Translations under genes and position numbers: made by a program
The notes under the pieces: model-generated
What the model saw: the letters and a program-made list of their open reading frames with translations, nothing else
The model's database searches: none
Told to the model about the DNA's origin: nothing
NCBI RefSeq assembly: GCF_025370935.1
Contig: NC_133493.1
Coordinates: forward strand, 4,094,897 to 4,158,896
Length of the DNA: 64,000 nt
Direction of reading: 5' to 3'
Source of the DNA: Choristoneura fumiferana
Taxonomy: Eukaryota > Arthropoda > Insecta > Lepidoptera > Tortricidae
Part shown: positions 11,513 to 22,089 of the stretch, piece by piece
Numbering within the stretch: the stretch's first letter is position 1
Layout of the letters: each line of letters starts with the position of its first letter

Positions 11513-11777
11513 TATTTATGTATATTGCCCTGAGATTTTTAAATCCACAGCGCCGCCCACAGTGTAGTGAAACATTACTTATATTTCTCCCTCACCAAAT
11601 GGAACAGAATGTTTACTTTGCAGAATGATAACAAAAGCATACCGTTATTTTAATTAACATTAAATTAATTGCAAACGTGAGCGATAATAATCAAAAGATG
11701 TTCTGGTTAGGGATCGTTAATGTGAAAACGTTAAACATTGGTTAATTTTGAAACTCCCTCGGGAAAGGATTTTTTTT

Positions 11778-12051
11778 AGCATGGGACACTTGACACCAAT
11801 TGACCTAATCCCGAACTAAGCAAAGCTTGTACTATGGATACTAGGCAACGGATAAACACCCTTACACAAATAAATACATACTTAAACACATACTGAACAT
11901 CCAAGATCCGAGAACAATCATTCGTATCATTCAAAAAAAAAGAGAAACAAAAATAATTCATACAAATATCGGCCCCGGCCGGGAATCTAACCCAGGACCT
12001 CCAAGCTTCGTAGTCAGGTTCTCTAACCACTTGGCCATCCAGTCGTCTCAC
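11778..12051 (-). mobile_element. SINE family 2, full-length copy
   Basis: On the minus strand it begins with a tRNA-like head holding an A-box-like 'tggccaagtggttagagaac' and a B-box-like 'gggttagattcccggccggg'. The family body follows, ending 'ggtcaattggtgtcaagtgt' and an A-rich tail at the low-coordinate end. The head resembles a tRNA, but the acceptor ends do not pair, so this is a SINE with an internal pol III promoter and not a tRNA gene. Confidence 0.8.
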
Positions 12052-12059
12052 AATGAACG

Positions 12060-12530
12060 ATACCTTTTATCGCCTATAATATGCCCGCAACTCTTGCGAT
12101 GTGTCGCCCGTCCACCTAGTGGGAGGCTTGGCAATGCCTCGTCTTCCTCGCTCTCATGAGAACTTTTCTCCCCTACCGGTAACCGTTATTAGCTTTCAAA
12201 TATTCCATCAAAAACAATTTGTTGCCCGAATTACAAACATGCTTAGATTTATTAAGGTTAGGTGTACTAAACAAGTTTTGTTTCTTCTTTATTTATTTAT
12301 CACACTTTCATAGGCTCGCCGCAGCCGGAAGTACCGGAACGCACCCAAAATGGCCGCCGGAAGTGGAAGCGTACGATTAATTATGCCAACGCCATAATAA
12401 CTTCGCTTCATTAAACAGAAACCAGAAACAAAGCACTGACACTACAAAATGGCGGCGATTTATAGTCTGTGGAAACTACTCCTTGTGCCTTTATAGTTAC
12501 ACTTTGGAATAAATGCTACTGTTATGATAA
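12060..12530. other. Gene-free interval with a GC-richer patch
   Basis: 12310-12450 has CCGGAAGT words and two AAAATGGC(C/G)GC(C/G) strings that would suit a promoter or start-codon context, but no open frame or splice chain follows. It may be a decayed element. Confidence 0.3.
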
Positions 12531-12740
12531 TCCCACTAATATTGTAAATGCGAAACTTAGTAAGTCTGTTTGTACCTCTTCACGTCTAAACCGCTGAACT
12601 GATTTAGATGAAATTGAGTATACAGCTAGTTTGAGACCCGGAGAAGGACATAGGATAGTTTTTATCCCGGTAAATTGCATAGTTTCCACGGGATAGCGAT
12701 AAACGAATTCGACGCGGACGAAGTCGCGAGCAGCACCTAG
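12531..12740 (+). mobile_element. Helitron-like element, non-autonomous
   Basis: Begins TCCCACTAATATTGTAAATG after an A and ends CTAG before a T, the expected A|T insertion. Near the end, 'gacgcggacgaagtcgcgag' can form the subterminal hairpin. The interior has the family phrases 'cgtctaaaccgctgaactga' and 'tccacgggatagcgat'. Sister copies are at 14711-14941 and 19528-19864. Confidence 0.85.
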
Positions 12741-12957
12741 TATATCGTAAGTGTAAGTATAGGCGAAGAAACTGTGTCATGTGCAACAGCCCCCGGCTAT
12801 ATACGTCCTGTTGGGCACAGGTCTCCTCCCACAATGAGAGGATTTCAGCCGTAGTACCTACGAGGGCCCCGGTGTGGATTAGAAGTTCACACATATTACT
12901 GAATTGCTTCGCAGGCTTGGAATGTTTACACGACATCGCAGCGAAAAGGTACCATGG

Positions 12958-13106
12958 TACGGTCCAGGACTTCAACTCACGAGCCATCAAGGAACCTTTT
13001 CGAAGGAAAAATCATTACGATTTTCCTTGTTAATTAATGCGATGTCACACTATGTTTACTTTGAAATCGTTCCATGGTGGCTCATGTATTAAAGTCCTTG
13101 ACCATA
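12958..13106. mobile_element. MITE family G, copy 1
   Basis: TA-flanked foldback element: left TACGGTCCAGGACTTCAACTC, right (reverse complement) TATGGTCAAGGACTTTAAT. The centre is 'attacgattttccttgttaa'. Copies at 13129-13276 and 14976-15125, with a decayed relative at 21402-21500. Confidence 0.85.
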
Positions 13107-13128
13107 CATGATTCCCTTTCTTTAACAG

Positions 13129-13276
13129 TGCGGTTAAGGACTTTAATTCCTGACCCACCACGGAACCATTTCAAAGGAAAAGTCATTACGATTTTCCTTT
13201 TTAATTAATGCAATTTCAATGACGTTTACTGTGAAATGGTTCCGTGGCGGGTCAAGGCTGAAAGCCCTTGACCGTA
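13129..13276. mobile_element. MITE family G, copy 2
   Basis: Same layout as the preceding copy, 22 bp away. Right end 'cccttgaccgta'. The left end (TGCGGTTAAGGACTTTAATT) has lost the TA. Side-by-side copies point to local hopping. Confidence 0.8.
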
Positions 13277-13332
13277 CCTACATCATATATACAATTTTTT
13301 CATTATTAAATGGAAAGCCTTGGTTCACTAAT

Positions 13333-13564
13333 GTTTCGCAACTAACGTTTGGCAACCTGATTCATTCCGCAACTTTTCACTTGGCAACCGTTTAATATTT
13401 CTAAAGCTGTCAATATTTCAGGGTTTTTATAAAACTAACCTCACGTAACCTAAAGGTTTCTACACGATGGCCCTGAAATAAATTCTGAAATATTTACAGT
13501 TTAAGAGTTTGCGAAATGAAAAGTTGCGAATTGATCCAGGTTGCCAAACGTTAGTTGCGAAATG
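13333..13564. mobile_element. TIR element with TTTCGCAACTAACGTTTGGC ends
   Basis: The left arm (TTTCGCAACTAACGTTTGGC, then AACCTG) is mirrored at the right end with few changes over about 55 bases. Short words (GCGAAATG, TTGGCAAC) recur inside. The same style of words appears in 37948-38640. Non-coding. Confidence 0.75.
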
Positions 13565-13857
13565 AATGGATACCGTTTGTTTTACTAGTTTTAAGAGTTA
13601 TTTCATTAAAATCTTGGAGACGTATATTGGTGTCGCAGTAGTCCGTATGATCCGTGTATAATCCGTGACTAGTCACGTGAACAATCGGGCCTCAGATTCC
13701 CATGGGAATTCCGATAGATTGCATCTTGATCTTAATTTACGTTGGATGAAGATATATCTCGTATACAGATAAATATCTATAGACTTGGCCTCGTATAGCG
13801 TACCCATGTAAAATTTTGACCAGAAGAATTTGGAACTCAATGTAGTAGTAGTCATAG

Positions 13858-14290
13858 TATTTATTCAATAAACAATGCAGGTATTGTGTTCGAAAATTAT
13901 ACAATCATTTAAATACAGAGAAGAAAGAAAAGAAACACATATAATAATATGTGACATATTACAGTAAACAGTAAACAAAACTAAATAGAAAACAAAATAA
14001 TAACAGTATTACCTATAACTAGTTAACAATGTACTTACACTCAATCATCACCTACTATTCTAACACATTAGGTATCAAAAATTTCATCTACACTGTAAAA
14101 GCAACTCCTTAACAAAATAGTTTTTTAGTTCTTTGTGAAACAATGAGTTATTTGTGATAGATTTAAGGTTTATAGGCAGCCTGTTGTACAGTATTTAATT
14201 ACAGCTTGATGGCTAGCGGAGTGCGATAGAAGTTTGAGTTGTCAATTAGTAAAATTGACATTAGCTTTGACGTACTTATGTTCTAAATTT
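13858..14290 (-). pseudogene. LINE 3' end, minus strand
   Basis: On the minus strand one frame ends NRLPINLKSITNNSLFHKEL, then KNYFVKELLLQCR and stop. This is the usual LP...I....FK..LK..L tail of CR1/jockey-type reverse transcriptases. An AT-rich 3' UTR ends in 'attgaataaatac' at the low-coordinate end. Upstream coding is frameshifted and stops occur. 5'-truncated copy. Confidence 0.65.
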
Positions 14291-14305
14291 GGTGTCCTAA
14301 ATAAT

Positions 14306-14597
14306 TGTGGTGGCCTAGTGGTTTGACCTATGGCCTCTCAAGCAGAGGATTGTGGGTTCAAACCCCGGCCTCCCGGCTAGGTGGGACTTTGAGTTTTTCG
14401 AATACATTTGAAATTTACCACAAGCTAATACGGTGAAGGAAAACATCGTGAGGAAATCTGTACAACCTGCGAAGCAATTCTATGGTGTGTGTAAAGTTCC
14501 CAATAAGCACTAGGCTCGCGTGGGAACGACGGCCCAAGCCCTTTCATTCTGAGAGGAGGTCTGTGACCAGCAGGGGGACGAATATAGGTTGGGATGG
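14306..14597 (+). mobile_element. SINE family 1, near full-length
   Basis: The tRNA-like head holds 'tggcctagtggtttgacct' (A-box-like) and 'gggttcaaaccccgg' (B-box-like). The body contains 'ggaaaacatcgtgaggaaat', 'tcccaataagcac' and 'gaggaggtctgtgaccagca', ending before a missing GATGAT tail. Tail-only copies occur at 19125-19255, 40984-41230, 42515-42650, 51585-51650, 55290-55430, 57415-57640 and 63645-63690. Confidence 0.8.
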
Positions 14598-14710
14598 AAT
14601 TGAGAACCCTGCGGAAATCAGAACAGCAATTCAAACTAAATATTATTTTGCAGTTACAGGAACTTTAGGATTAAGCTTATTAAAAATTATAGATTATTTC
14701 ATCCCACTAA

Positions 14711-14941
14711 TCTATACTAATATTATAAATGCGAAAGTGTGTGTGTTTGTATGGTTGTATGTTTGTCCGTTTTTGTCCGTGAAAAACGGAGCGACGGATT
14801 GACCTGACTTTTGGCAGAGAGATAGTTTATGGACCCGAGAGTGACATAGGCTACTTTTTTTCCCGAAAAAATGCATTGTTCCCGCGAGAACAGCGCGCGA
14901 TAACTGAATTTCAGGCGGGCGAAGCCGCGAGTAAAAGCTAG
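14711..14941 (+). mobile_element. Helitron-like element, non-autonomous
   Basis: Starts TCTATACTAATATTATAAAT after A and ends AAAAGCTAG before T. The subterminal hairpin is 'gcgggcgaagccgcg'. No target duplication, as expected for Helitrons. Confidence 0.88.
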
Positions 14942-14975
14942 TTACATTATAAAGTTTGTAAATCTGTTTGTTTGT

Positions 14976-15125
14976 TACGGTCAGGGACTTTAATTCATGA
15001 GCTACCATGGAGCCTTCTCAAAGGAAAAGTCATTACGATTTTCCTTGTTAATTAATGCGATGTCATTGTGACGTTTACTGTGAAATGGTTCCACGATGGC
15101 TCGTAAATTACAGACCTTGACCGTA
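14976..15125. mobile_element. MITE family G, copy 3
   Basis: Between TA at 14976-14977 and TA at 15124-15125. Ends TACGGTCAGGGACTTTAATT and, inverted, TACGGTCAAGGTCTGTAATT. Best-preserved pairing of the three copies. Confidence 0.88.
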
Positions 15126-15134
15126 CTTCATCAA

Positions 15135-15460
15135 ATCTAGAATCAAAGACAACAACTCTTCCTCTGACACAGACCTAAGGTCGTCAACATAGCTCAGACA
15201 AATTAGCAAGTTGAAGTGGCAGTAGGCTGGCCATATCTGGCGAAGAATCAACAACCGCTGGAGTAAGCGAGTTCTTGAGTGGAGACCGCGACTGGGCAAA
15301 CGTAGTGTAGGACGCCCCCCGGCCAGATGGAGTGACGATCTGCGAAAGGCTGCTGGTAGAAGCTGGATGCGTCTAGCCGAGGACAGGATGCAATGGCGCA
15401 CATTGGGGGAAGCCTTATGTCCAGTGGACTGCTATAGGCTGATGATGATGATGATGAAAA
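15135..15460 (+). pseudogene. RTE-type LINE 3' end
   Basis: In broken frames it encodes the tail common to RTE elements: WSKRVLEWRPRLGKRSVGRP, then RWSDDLRKAAGRSWMRLAED and R.QWRTLGEALCP. It ends in the short microsatellite tail GATGATGATGATGATGA. A very close relative with an open frame lies at 61050-61410. The start is cut by MITE family G. Confidence 0.8.
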
Positions 15461-15611
15461 TAAAACTTCATAAACTTATGTACATGTATATTTAATAAGA
15501 AATACTAAAAAACCTTCTGACCGGCTGAGTTGGGACCATTTCGTGACAGTCTGTCTCGGTTTAAAATTTAATTTTCAGTTGACTGTACATGCATTGTCAT
15601 CTAAAATATGT

Positions 15612-15768
15612 TACCATCAGCCAAATAAGTGGTCTATCGATTTATAAACAAGGTCCTATCAAAGGTCGAACTTTCAAGTTGACAGACACGTCTGTTGGCA
15701 TTATTGTTTTATGGCGTGCAAACGATTATCAACTTTAGGGTGGTAGACCACATATTTGGCTGATGGTA
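15612..15768. mobile_element. MITE family H, copy 1
   Basis: Ends TACCATCAGCCAAATAAGTG and, inverted, TACCATCAGCCAAATATGTG. TA at both borders. The interior includes 'aacgattatcaactttaggg'. The second copy is at 53051-53221, in the opposite orientation. Confidence 0.85.
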
Positions 15769-15774
15769 GGTACA

Positions 15775-15945
15775 TATCCGTCTTGCAGAGACGAGCCTGG
15801 CAGGACCACCAAGTTGTCACTACCAGATTATTGTATTGTCACCAAATTTACGTATGCCAAATTTCAAGTCGATCGGACCACTAGAAGTAGGTCAAATTTA
15901 ACTTACAAGATTTGAACCAAACAAACAAATTAATAAACATACAGA
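15775..15945 (+). repeat. Dispersed repeat F, second copy
   Basis: Shares 'gcaggaccaccaag.tgtcac', 'atgccaaatttcaagtcgat' and 'ttacaagattt' with 10890-11090 and 35130-35330. Confidence 0.55.
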
Positions 15946-16052
15946 GGAAAGTTAATTAAAACTTGTAACAACAAATATGGAAAAAGTTATGATTTTTTTC
16001 TGATTATTTACTTTAAATCGCCTCCTTGTAAAGTATGCAAAATGCACGTTAC

Positions 16053-19000
16053 CTAGTCAATTAGCTCATCCAGCGTCTCCATCACATTGAGCGTTATGCC
16101 TTCATTTTGTTCAAGGTTCGAGTCATTTTCATCAGGTAGATATGACCTTTGTATCTCTATCAATGTCTTATCTTTAGTTTCTGGAGCGAAAAAGTAATAC
16201 AACAATGCTGCAACCAACGCAAGTGTTGTAGACAACCCTAGTGCTACAGAAACGTGGAAGGGTTTATAATTAAAGTAATGAAATAAAGGATACACAAATG
16301 AAACAGACAAAAACATCACGATGTGACAAATGCATGATATAATTGTGTTGTATTTATGTGGTGTAATCTCGACGAACAATGTCACGCCGAAAGCCAAAGG
16401 ACCAGACTTTTGTATTACTTGAGAAGTGGTATGCAACAAGTAAAATAGTACACCATCAATATCACTATCAAATTGGTAACAAAGAGCTTCAGCGTAACAT
16501 AAAATAAATGATATAACAGAAACAACAATAAATAAAAGTTTACGTCTAATGAAATAAGACACGGTAGCTAAAGCGCAGGAAATTACCGTGGTGCCAAACA
16601 AATTAACGTAAAACTGTGACTCGGGCGTTGTTCTAGTCGAATGAAGGTAATTCATTGATGACTGCGTTACCTGTACATAACTGAATGTAGTAACTGATAC
16701 CGTAGCAAGAGCGATGAAAAGACTAATCCAGAATAGTTTGGGTGGGCCGGGGCGGCGGCGCGCCTTAAGCACGGAGTCGAGCTCCTTCCTGCCTCCCTTT
16801 CCTCGCAGCCACATAAAAGCCGTTCTGCTCTGCTCCAGATTCCCTTTGTTAGCTAGCCAGTACGGCGATTCCGGCCAAGCCCAAATACATCTCATGCAAA
16901 TCAGCCCTAACACTATCTGAATTACTAGCAGTGTATAAAATACAATTTCTGTATTCAAAGCGCTTGAGATTACAGGGCCTATTGTGTTCGCCGTTGCTAC
17001 ATCGGCTATCATCCACGCAAACCTATGTTTTGGGCTACTATATTCGCAGATGGCTACGGCGTTCATCACTGAACTTCCGCCTCTTATCATCCCACGTAAT
17101 ATAAATACCATTATCATGACAGTCGGGTGTCTCGATGACACAACAAGTATAAATAAAACTACAGAGAGTGCGAAGAGGTATCTGTAGACATGCCTGCGTC
17201 CAGCGACTTCCGATAGAAGTGTAGCGAATATCAATCCGACCATTGGCACAGCTGATACCGATAAACCTGAAAAAAGAAGAAATTATTGCAGATCAAATTT
17301 GAAAATTTTATTGTTTACACCTTACTTCACATACAATACAATACAGTAACTCTTTATTGCACACTAACACAGTAAGCAGTACCTACAGAAAACACAGGTA
17401 TATACATAGAGATTTTCTAAGGTCTAATAGGCGGCCTTATCGCTTCAGAGCGATCTCTTCCAGGCAACCTTTACAATGGGCAGAAGTAAGGAATTTTTAG
17501 CAGGTGGTGCAATTTACAGTAGATTAGAGCAGTATCAAGAATACATAAAACTAACACGTAGGTACAATACACACACAAACGCATATAAACACATATATTA
17601 TTATTATTATTTAGTATCAAACAATTCCTACTCTGATACCTATAGCTTTTCCATTCGGTCATGGTTAAAATAACTTGGTTCAATATATTAAGTGACGGTG
17701 TACGGTAGTATGCAATCTTTATTTCAACAAACATAATATAGTATAAAAAGAAACGATAATGTAGATTAAAAAATATCTAAACCATCTCTCCTACCATTAG
17801 TTAGTATTTATCGGAAATACCATATTACAGCTGCGACGTTTTGTGAGAGGTCACTTTTGTTAGACACAGTCAGACGTAGGTCTAGTGTTGAGTTAAGACG
17901 GCATTAAGTTATTTCTGATGCGGGCGAAGCCGCGGCTTAAAGCTAGTATTGAAATAATACTTACTATATACAGTAAAAACCTCTGTTGGATATTCTGCTA
18001 GATTCTTGGGTGTTAGATGCAAAACTAGGCCGTCCAACAGGGAAAGACCGACTATAGATATAAGTACAATAGGCTGAAACAAAAACAGAGCAATGATATT
18101 TAACATACTTCAATAATAATTAATAGTAGATTGATAACCAAGGGTGGAAAGTGACCCATTTCACCCGAGATATTTCTGGCGCTCGAACCAAGTGAGAGCG
18201 CCAATAGTTCGAGGGGAAATGGGTAATTTCACCCGAGTTAGACACTCTACTTTTCATTTCGACAGGAAAGTAAAATAGTAGAAAAAATGAGAATAATAAT
18301 AAATTGGATTTACTTTTATATATAACCTCCAACGGTTTACGGTACCTTTTCGACTGGCCACTTGCCACGGCAGACTATAAAAAAAATCGAGTTGGTCACG
18401 ACGAAGGAGCTTATATACAAAACTGGTGGTTGAACGCTGAACGAAGAAGTTTGACCTTTATTACTTATTTATATATTCCATCTCTTTCTTTCACATTTCA
18501 CGAATGACTTCCATCTCTTTCTTAACCTAACTAAAGAAAAAGATGAAATATGTTCATGATGTAATAAAGATCAAATTTCTTGTTTCAAACGTATGTTCGG
18601 CGTTCAACCTCCAGTGTTGTATATAAGCTCCTTGGTCACGACGTGCATCTAGATGGCCATGCCGAAACGTGAAAAAAAAGTGTCACTGACGTAACTCAAT
18701 TATCTTCGACTCCGTGGCTAATCGATAAATTAAAAAAAAATACTTTCCACCCTAGAGATGAAAACGCCATTTTCTGCCCGGCTATCTACCCATGAAAATT
18801 AAACTTTGCGAACAGGAGAGATGAAAATAAAATAACAGTAGTTAATTCTTAATAGTGTTCCCGTGCGCAGTAGAACAGTTTCTGGAGCATTTTATGACGA
18901 AAGTCGCTATTGACTCTGACTCAGAGGAAATAAGTCTGGACTACTTAATTGTAAGCGCGACAAGCGTTAGATTATTTACCTGCACGTTACATAAACTTTA

Positions 19001-19380
19001 ATTACTATAATATTCCACTAATATTATAAATGGGAAAGTAAGTAAGTCTGTTTGTCTGCTTGTTACTTCATCTCATCACGTCTAAAATACTGAAACGATT
19101 GCAAAATGCTCGAAATTGCAATTGCATTGATCGGATGTGTAATGCGGGTTCACGGTGGATGCAAGCCGCTTCCAACCGAAGTAACTGGAGGTCTATGAGG
19201 GAGCCCTATGACCAACAGTGGACGTCCGATGGCTGAAATGATGATGATGATAAGTTATTATAATATAGCTACCTCTCTAAACAAAAACTTCTCTTTCGGC
19301 ACGGTGACATCTCCGTCGCTTTGAAGCTTATTGACATTATCTTCTGTGTCCGTAATGTACGTATCATTGTTATGTGTCAT
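16053..19380 (-). CDS. Sugar-porter-like major facilitator transporter (3 exons)
   Basis: A predicted 12-TM plasma-membrane carrier. Exons (plus coordinates): 19380-19273, 18073-17965, 17266-16053. All borders are GT/AG and phases fit (0, then 1), giving about 476 residues, a normal size for SLC2-type carriers. The start ATG at 19380 lies in gccgccATGa; an in-frame upstream ATG at 19443 is an alternative. Exon 1 is a hydrophilic N-tail (MTHNNDTYITDTED). Exon 2 is TM1 (PIVLISIVGLSLLDGLVLHL). Exon 3 carries TM2-TM12 with the family marks SEVAGRR after TM2, PESPYWL after TM6 and PETKDKTLIEIQ after TM12. It is diverged: the sugar-porter QQxSG-type motif in TM7 is not visible (SYVQVTQSS instead), so the substrate is uncertain. 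Insect trehalose/sugar transporter-like proteins are the nearest family by motif. Introns hold Helitron ends and repeats. Confidence 0.87.
17333..17470 (+). repeat. Dispersed repeat B in intron 2
   Basis: Contains 'caatacaatacagtaactc', 'tttattgcacac', 'ggccttatcgcttcagagcg' and 'atctcttccaggcaaccttt'. The same order is at 47978-48112; shorter pieces are at 19880-19945 and 45238-45320. Confidence 0.7.
17915..17946 (+). mobile_element. Helitron 3' end in intron 2
   Basis: The hairpin 'gcgggcgaagccgcgg' is followed by 'cttaaagCTAG' before T. Only the terminal segment is preserved. It lies 18 bp from the exon 2 donor (17964). Confidence 0.7.
19014..19095 (+). mobile_element. Helitron 5' end fragment in intron 1
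   Basis: 'tccactaatattataaatgg' followed by 'aagtctgtttgt' and 'cacgtctaaaatactgaaac' matches the 5' third of the Helitron family; the 3' end is missing. Confidence 0.65.
19125..19255 (+). mobile_element. SINE/LINE tail with GATGATGATGAT end
   Basis: 'gaggtctatgagggag', 'ccaacagtggacgtccgatg' and a terminal (GATGAT)n. Related to the RTE and SINE family 1 tails. In intron 1 of the transporter gene. Confidence 0.55.
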
Positions 19381-19527
19381 GGCGGCTGAGTTCAGTGTCA
19401 CAAAATGGTTGATAAATGGAGCGCGGCGCGTGCGCATGGGCATGCGATTAGCGTTGAACTGATTTTGGAGATTTTGCAGCTTAACACCTGACCAAAACTT
19501 TTTAAGACTCTCCTTTCCGCGCGAAAA

Positions 19528-19864
19528 TCCTACTAATATTAAGTTTGTGAGTGAGTGAGTGAGTATGTTTGTTACTCCTTCACGCTGAAACGGCTGGACG
19601 GATTTGGATGAAATTTGGTATGTAGATAGCTGGACATCTGGAATAAAACATAGGCTACTTTTTATTCCGATATTCCCACGGGATAGGGATAAAATCTCGA
19701 AACAACAACCGCTGGGCGTAGAGTCATGAAATTTGACATGATTGTTTTTAATGTAACGTCCATGAAAACCACGATTTAATCGGGAATTTTACAAAAATCC
19801 CAAAATTTCAATTCAGCTGCTGGATCTAATGATTTACGTGTGCGGAGCCGCGGGTAAACACTAG
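19528..19864 (+). mobile_element. Helitron-like element upstream of the transporter
   Basis: 337 bp between A and T. Starts TCCTACTAATATTAAGTTTG, ends AACACTAG. Subterminal 'gtgcggagccgcggg' hairpin. It sits about 150 bp upstream of the transporter start codon, on the opposite strand, so it could contribute promoter sequence. Longest of the family here. Confidence 0.85.
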
Positions 19865-19879
19865 TAATGTCATAAAACA

Positions 19880-19945
19880 AAGTTAAAAAAAATACAATAC
19901 AACCAAACCAACACATAGTAAACAGTACAGAAAACACGGGTATAT
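19880..19945 (+). repeat. Dispersed repeat B fragment
   Basis: 'caatacaaccaaaccaac...cagtacagaaaacacgggta' resembles the start of repeat B. Confidence 0.5.
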
Positions 19946-20910
19946 CTGGGGGCACGGTTGTGCTCCCGCCAAGTCGAGCAAATCAAAGGCAGGCACGGCC
20001 GCACCCTAGGTACTTTTCTCGAAGTCATTCAGGCTATCTTGAAAATTAGATTTTCTAAGCAATTTTGCCTAGATGATGACGTTACGGTACGAACTTTGAT
20101 TTTCGAATTTCGGAGTAGGCCCTCAGATGTCATTGTTCATGTTTTTCGTATTCAAGTTGTATTCAACCGACATTCGTTACTTTACTCGTATTGTCATCGG
20201 ATGTGATCAGTGCGTTTTCTCGTGTTATTGTTGCTGTTGACGTTATTTGTTACATTTATTGAGTTAGACTTTTTATTTGTTAATTTTGTTTTGTTTGGTC
20301 GTGTTTTTGTTGAGTTTTGTTTGATTAAACATGGACTCTGAGCAGCCAAGTACCGAACGTCGCTTCGTCGCAAAGAAATATGTTAGCCTCGGAAAAAACG
20401 GAAACGTCAACCTCTTAGCAAAGCCGAGAAGTGTATGGTTTTAAATACGTCGCCTGCCGTGAAGCAGCAGTGCTTGCACTGTCGTGTTTCTGCGTGGAGA
20501 GTAAGACAGCCGGTGAAATTACTGGCACTTGAGGTATCCTATCTTAGGCCTCTAGGTTGGCAACGCATCTGCAATACCCCTGGTGTTGCAAATGTTTATG
20601 GGCGGTGGTGATCTCTTAGGTGGTTAGCTCGTTTGCCATCAAGTCGAATAAAAAAAACGTACAAATATGTATACACAGGCCAAAACCAAATGCCAATATG
20701 AGACACCTAAGAAAGAAGCATGCGTACAAAAAAACCGCCCAAATTTTGGAGATTTCTAGGCCTTCAGTGTTTAGAGTATTAAAGGAGCACAAGGAAAATG
20801 AAACTGTGGTTGATCCGTGTGAACCTGGGCCTAAATTCAACTTCAGGGACAAATTAGACGACTTCACTTTCTCGGCAATACGGTCGAAACTTAAACATCA
20901 ACATCTATAA
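19945..20910 (+). pseudogene. Decayed mariner-like transposase (HTH half), split by repeat A
   Basis: The first part begins near an ATG at 20331 (MDSEQPSTERRF); after a frame change it reads RKRQPLSKAEKCMVLNT. It is then cut by an inverted repeat A copy (20455-20650). After it, the frame reads KKTAQILEISRPSVFRVLKE, then EPGPKFNFRDKLDDF.FSAIR. This pattern (an AQILxxSRxxVxRV helix-turn-helix, then KLDDFxxxAIR) is that of IS630/Tc1/mariner-type insect transposases. The catalytic domain is absent. The upstream 'gggggcacggttgtgctccc' at about 19948 may be the element's 5' end. Confidence 0.5.
20455..20650 (-). repeat. Dispersed repeat A inserted in the transposase relic
   Basis: The reverse complement of the copies at 10610-10866 and 48165-48345. 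Its A-rich end ('gtcgaataaaaaaaa') points right, so as transcribed on the minus strand the T-rich/A-rich end leads. Confidence 0.7.
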
Positions 20911-21859
20911 AAAGTCGAAATATCTCCAAAACGGCCGCATTTTTATTAGAAACCTTTTCTAGAATGTCCTTAGTGCCCTACATGTTAGTACATCACGGAT
21001 CCGTTCATATCTTAATATTTTACGACATACATGCATTGGTAGTAGTTAGGTGCCTACAAAATCTTTCGGTGATAACCGGTTGCGGCACATCTCTATTTAT
21101 GAGACGCAAAAAACAGCTAACACAACTAACACATGAAACTTCATTTTAGTATCTCGAATTAAGAAACAGACCATAGGATTTCATTTTATTCAAATTGTGT
21201 ATCCACATAATGATAAAATGTTATTTTTAAAGTTCTGAGCCAGTTGATTAGTGCCGTCATCGTCCTTATCTTTTAGTCTATATCTATTCCATTTGACCAC
21301 AAACACGGAGGTTATCTAGTGGTATCTCATTTAACAAGCTTTTATTTAACTTGCTCTGTATGTATGTAAGTATGTACAGACGAACCATTTGATTACTGGC
21401 CCACATGGAACTTTCTCACAGGAAGTGTCATAATGAATTCCCTTGTCAAGCAATGCGATGTCACTATGACTTTTTAAACGGATTCGATTTGTAGCATTCG
21501 AAGATGGCGGATGTAGACAATATCTAATTTTGCTATTTCTGTTTCTTTGGCTAGTTGAAGTATAATTTTGATAATGTTTTATGCGGCGATTAACCTTAAC
21601 AGTGAACAGTGATCCCAAAATTCTATATTGCTCTCGTGTCTAACATTTTTTAATGCGCAAGTGGTCTCCACGTGGTTTTTGGAATTTTACTATCAAGTTG
21701 CAAAAACTACAATTACCGTACAACGTCCCTCTCAAAGAGAGTTTACCTTGATACTGGCGAAATTGTCCTATTAATTAGGACAGAAAAGCCATATTATAAA
21801 AGAGAAGAAGAAGAAGAAGAAGACTTTTTCGACGGAAGGGTTCCGCTGTGGGTCACGAT
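20911..21859. other. Gene-free interval
   Basis: Contains a decayed MITE family G relative at about 21402-21500 and a GAA run near 21800-21822. Nothing coding is supported. Confidence 0.4.
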
Positions 21860-22059
21860 TCATTTCGAATTTGATTAATCTCGAAATCTCATCCGCTGGG
21901 TATAAAATCGTTTGGCACTGGCGTTTATAGTGCAACGTCAGTCAAGACTAAGATGTAATTTTTGGGAACTCCCACGGGAATTAAGAAAATCCCAGAATTG
22001 CAATTCAAGCAGATCTAATAGATTACGCGTGCGAAGCCGCGGGTAAAATTTAGTAACGT
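21860..22059 (+). mobile_element. Helitron 3' part, mutated terminus
   Basis: Shares 'tccgctgggtataaaat', 'aatcccagaattgcaattca' and 'gattacgcgtgcgaagccgc' with the 3' half of 19528-19864. It ends AAATTTAGT where CTAGT is expected, so the 3' CTRR end is lost. Confidence 0.6.
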
Positions 22060-22089
22060 ACATACATTAAGAAGATTTAAAGGAACTTG

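Noticed and set aside
11990..12051. tRNA gene (also at 14308-14370, 37650-37730 and 46632-46712)
   Set aside because: A and B boxes are present, but acceptor stems do not pair and repeat bodies follow in two of the four cases. They are SINE heads.
12310..12450. Promoter or first exon with AAAATGGC start contexts
   Set aside because: No open frame or splice chain follows, and the CCGGAAGT words alone are weak evidence.
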